Part shown: positions 63,947 to 64,000 of the stretch, one piece after another
Numbering within the stretch: the stretch's first letter is position 1
How the letters are laid out: each line of letters begins with the position of its first letter
Program-made: the position numbers and the translations under genes
The notes under the pieces: model-generated
Seen by the model: the letters and a program-made list of their open reading frames with translations, nothing else
The model's database searches: none
Told to the model about the DNA's origin: nothing
Source of the DNA: Streptomyces sp. NBC_00510
GTDB lineage: Bacteria; Actinomycetota; Actinomycetes; Streptomycetales; Streptomycetaceae
DNA length: 64,000 bases
Reading direction: 5' to 3'
NCBI GenBank assembly: GCA_036013505.1
Contig: CP107851.1
Location: 744,001-808,000 of the forward strand

Positions 63947-63968
63947 GACGGTATCACTTAATACCGTC
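63947..63968. promoter_or_regulatory. Perfect 8-6-8 dyad upstream of the patatin operon
   Basis: GACGGTAT and ATACCGTC flank CACTTA. The symmetry and length suit a TetR operator; the TetR gene at the end of the operon is the likely partner. A divergent gene may begin at ATG 63982 or 63991, too close to the right edge to identify, so the dyad could control both directions. Confidence 0.7.
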
Positions 63969-64000
63969 TTATGTGCGACTAATGGTTAAGATGTCTCGCC

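Overview
The window is a chromosomal segment of a high-GC actinomycete, most likely Streptomyces. The grounds are strong GC bias at third codon positions, many GTG starts, an Lsr2 nucleoid protein, FtsX-type ABC export, Tat- and lipobox-containing exported proteins, many one-gene regulators, and an in-frame TTA (bldA-type) codon in a small secreted protein. I saw no rRNA, tRNA or CRISPR array. One complete insertion sequence is present.

Layout. 1-1.9 kb: the end of a flavin reductase and its FADH2-dependent hydroxylase (HpaCB-like). 2.0-6.2 kb: an ABC exporter with a divergent PadR regulator and paired operators. 6.2-13.9 kb: a mosaic of regulators (LysR, XRE/MmyB, a receiver-only protein, ArsR-like), an MFS exporter and two small secreted proteins. 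13.9-15.4 kb: an IS701-type element with CTAG duplications and a frameshifted 3' end. 16.7-23.1 kb: a double-module Lrp regulator and a translationally coupled catabolic operon (NodB/PuuE-type deacetylase, MHS transporter, short-chain dehydrogenase, and a fusion of a ketopantoate-reductase-like enzyme to an M20 peptidase). 23.2-31.9 kb: an old-yellow-enzyme homologue, Lsr2, DUF4232 lipoprotein, PadR/membrane pair, alpha/beta hydrolase, VOC protein, SUKH-4 protein coupled to a quinone oxidoreductase, and TetR. 32.0-37.9 kb: a Ser/Thr kinase, a 5'-truncated exported-protein remnant, VanZ with an orphan OmpR-type regulator, and an aldo/keto reductase with TetR.

38.1-47.5 kb is the most notable region. 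A GAF-LytTR regulator and KatG precede a PQQ block: a cupredoxin-like PQQ-associated protein, a PQQ alcohol dehydrogenase with the Asp-x-Asp signature of lanthanide-dependent enzymes, a 31-residue PqqA precursor, and PqqB, C, D and E. Neither the dehydrogenase nor its partner has a visible export signal, and no cytochrome c is present, so the electron acceptor is unknown. An MntP-like metal exporter converges on pqqE.

48.3-59.3 kb holds a Tat-exported PHP metallohydrolase, a SpoIIE-type phosphatase, a His-rich methyltransferase, an XRE-cupin regulator, an orphan peptide-binding lipoprotein and a large M14 carboxypeptidase. 59.6-63.8 kb is a tightly coupled five-gene leftward operon: patatin lipase, MGT-type glycosyltransferase, membrane protein, membrane-anchored hydrolase and TetR, with a perfect dyad upstream. 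Coordinates and motifs were read by eye. Family assignments rest on recognised motifs, not on database searches.
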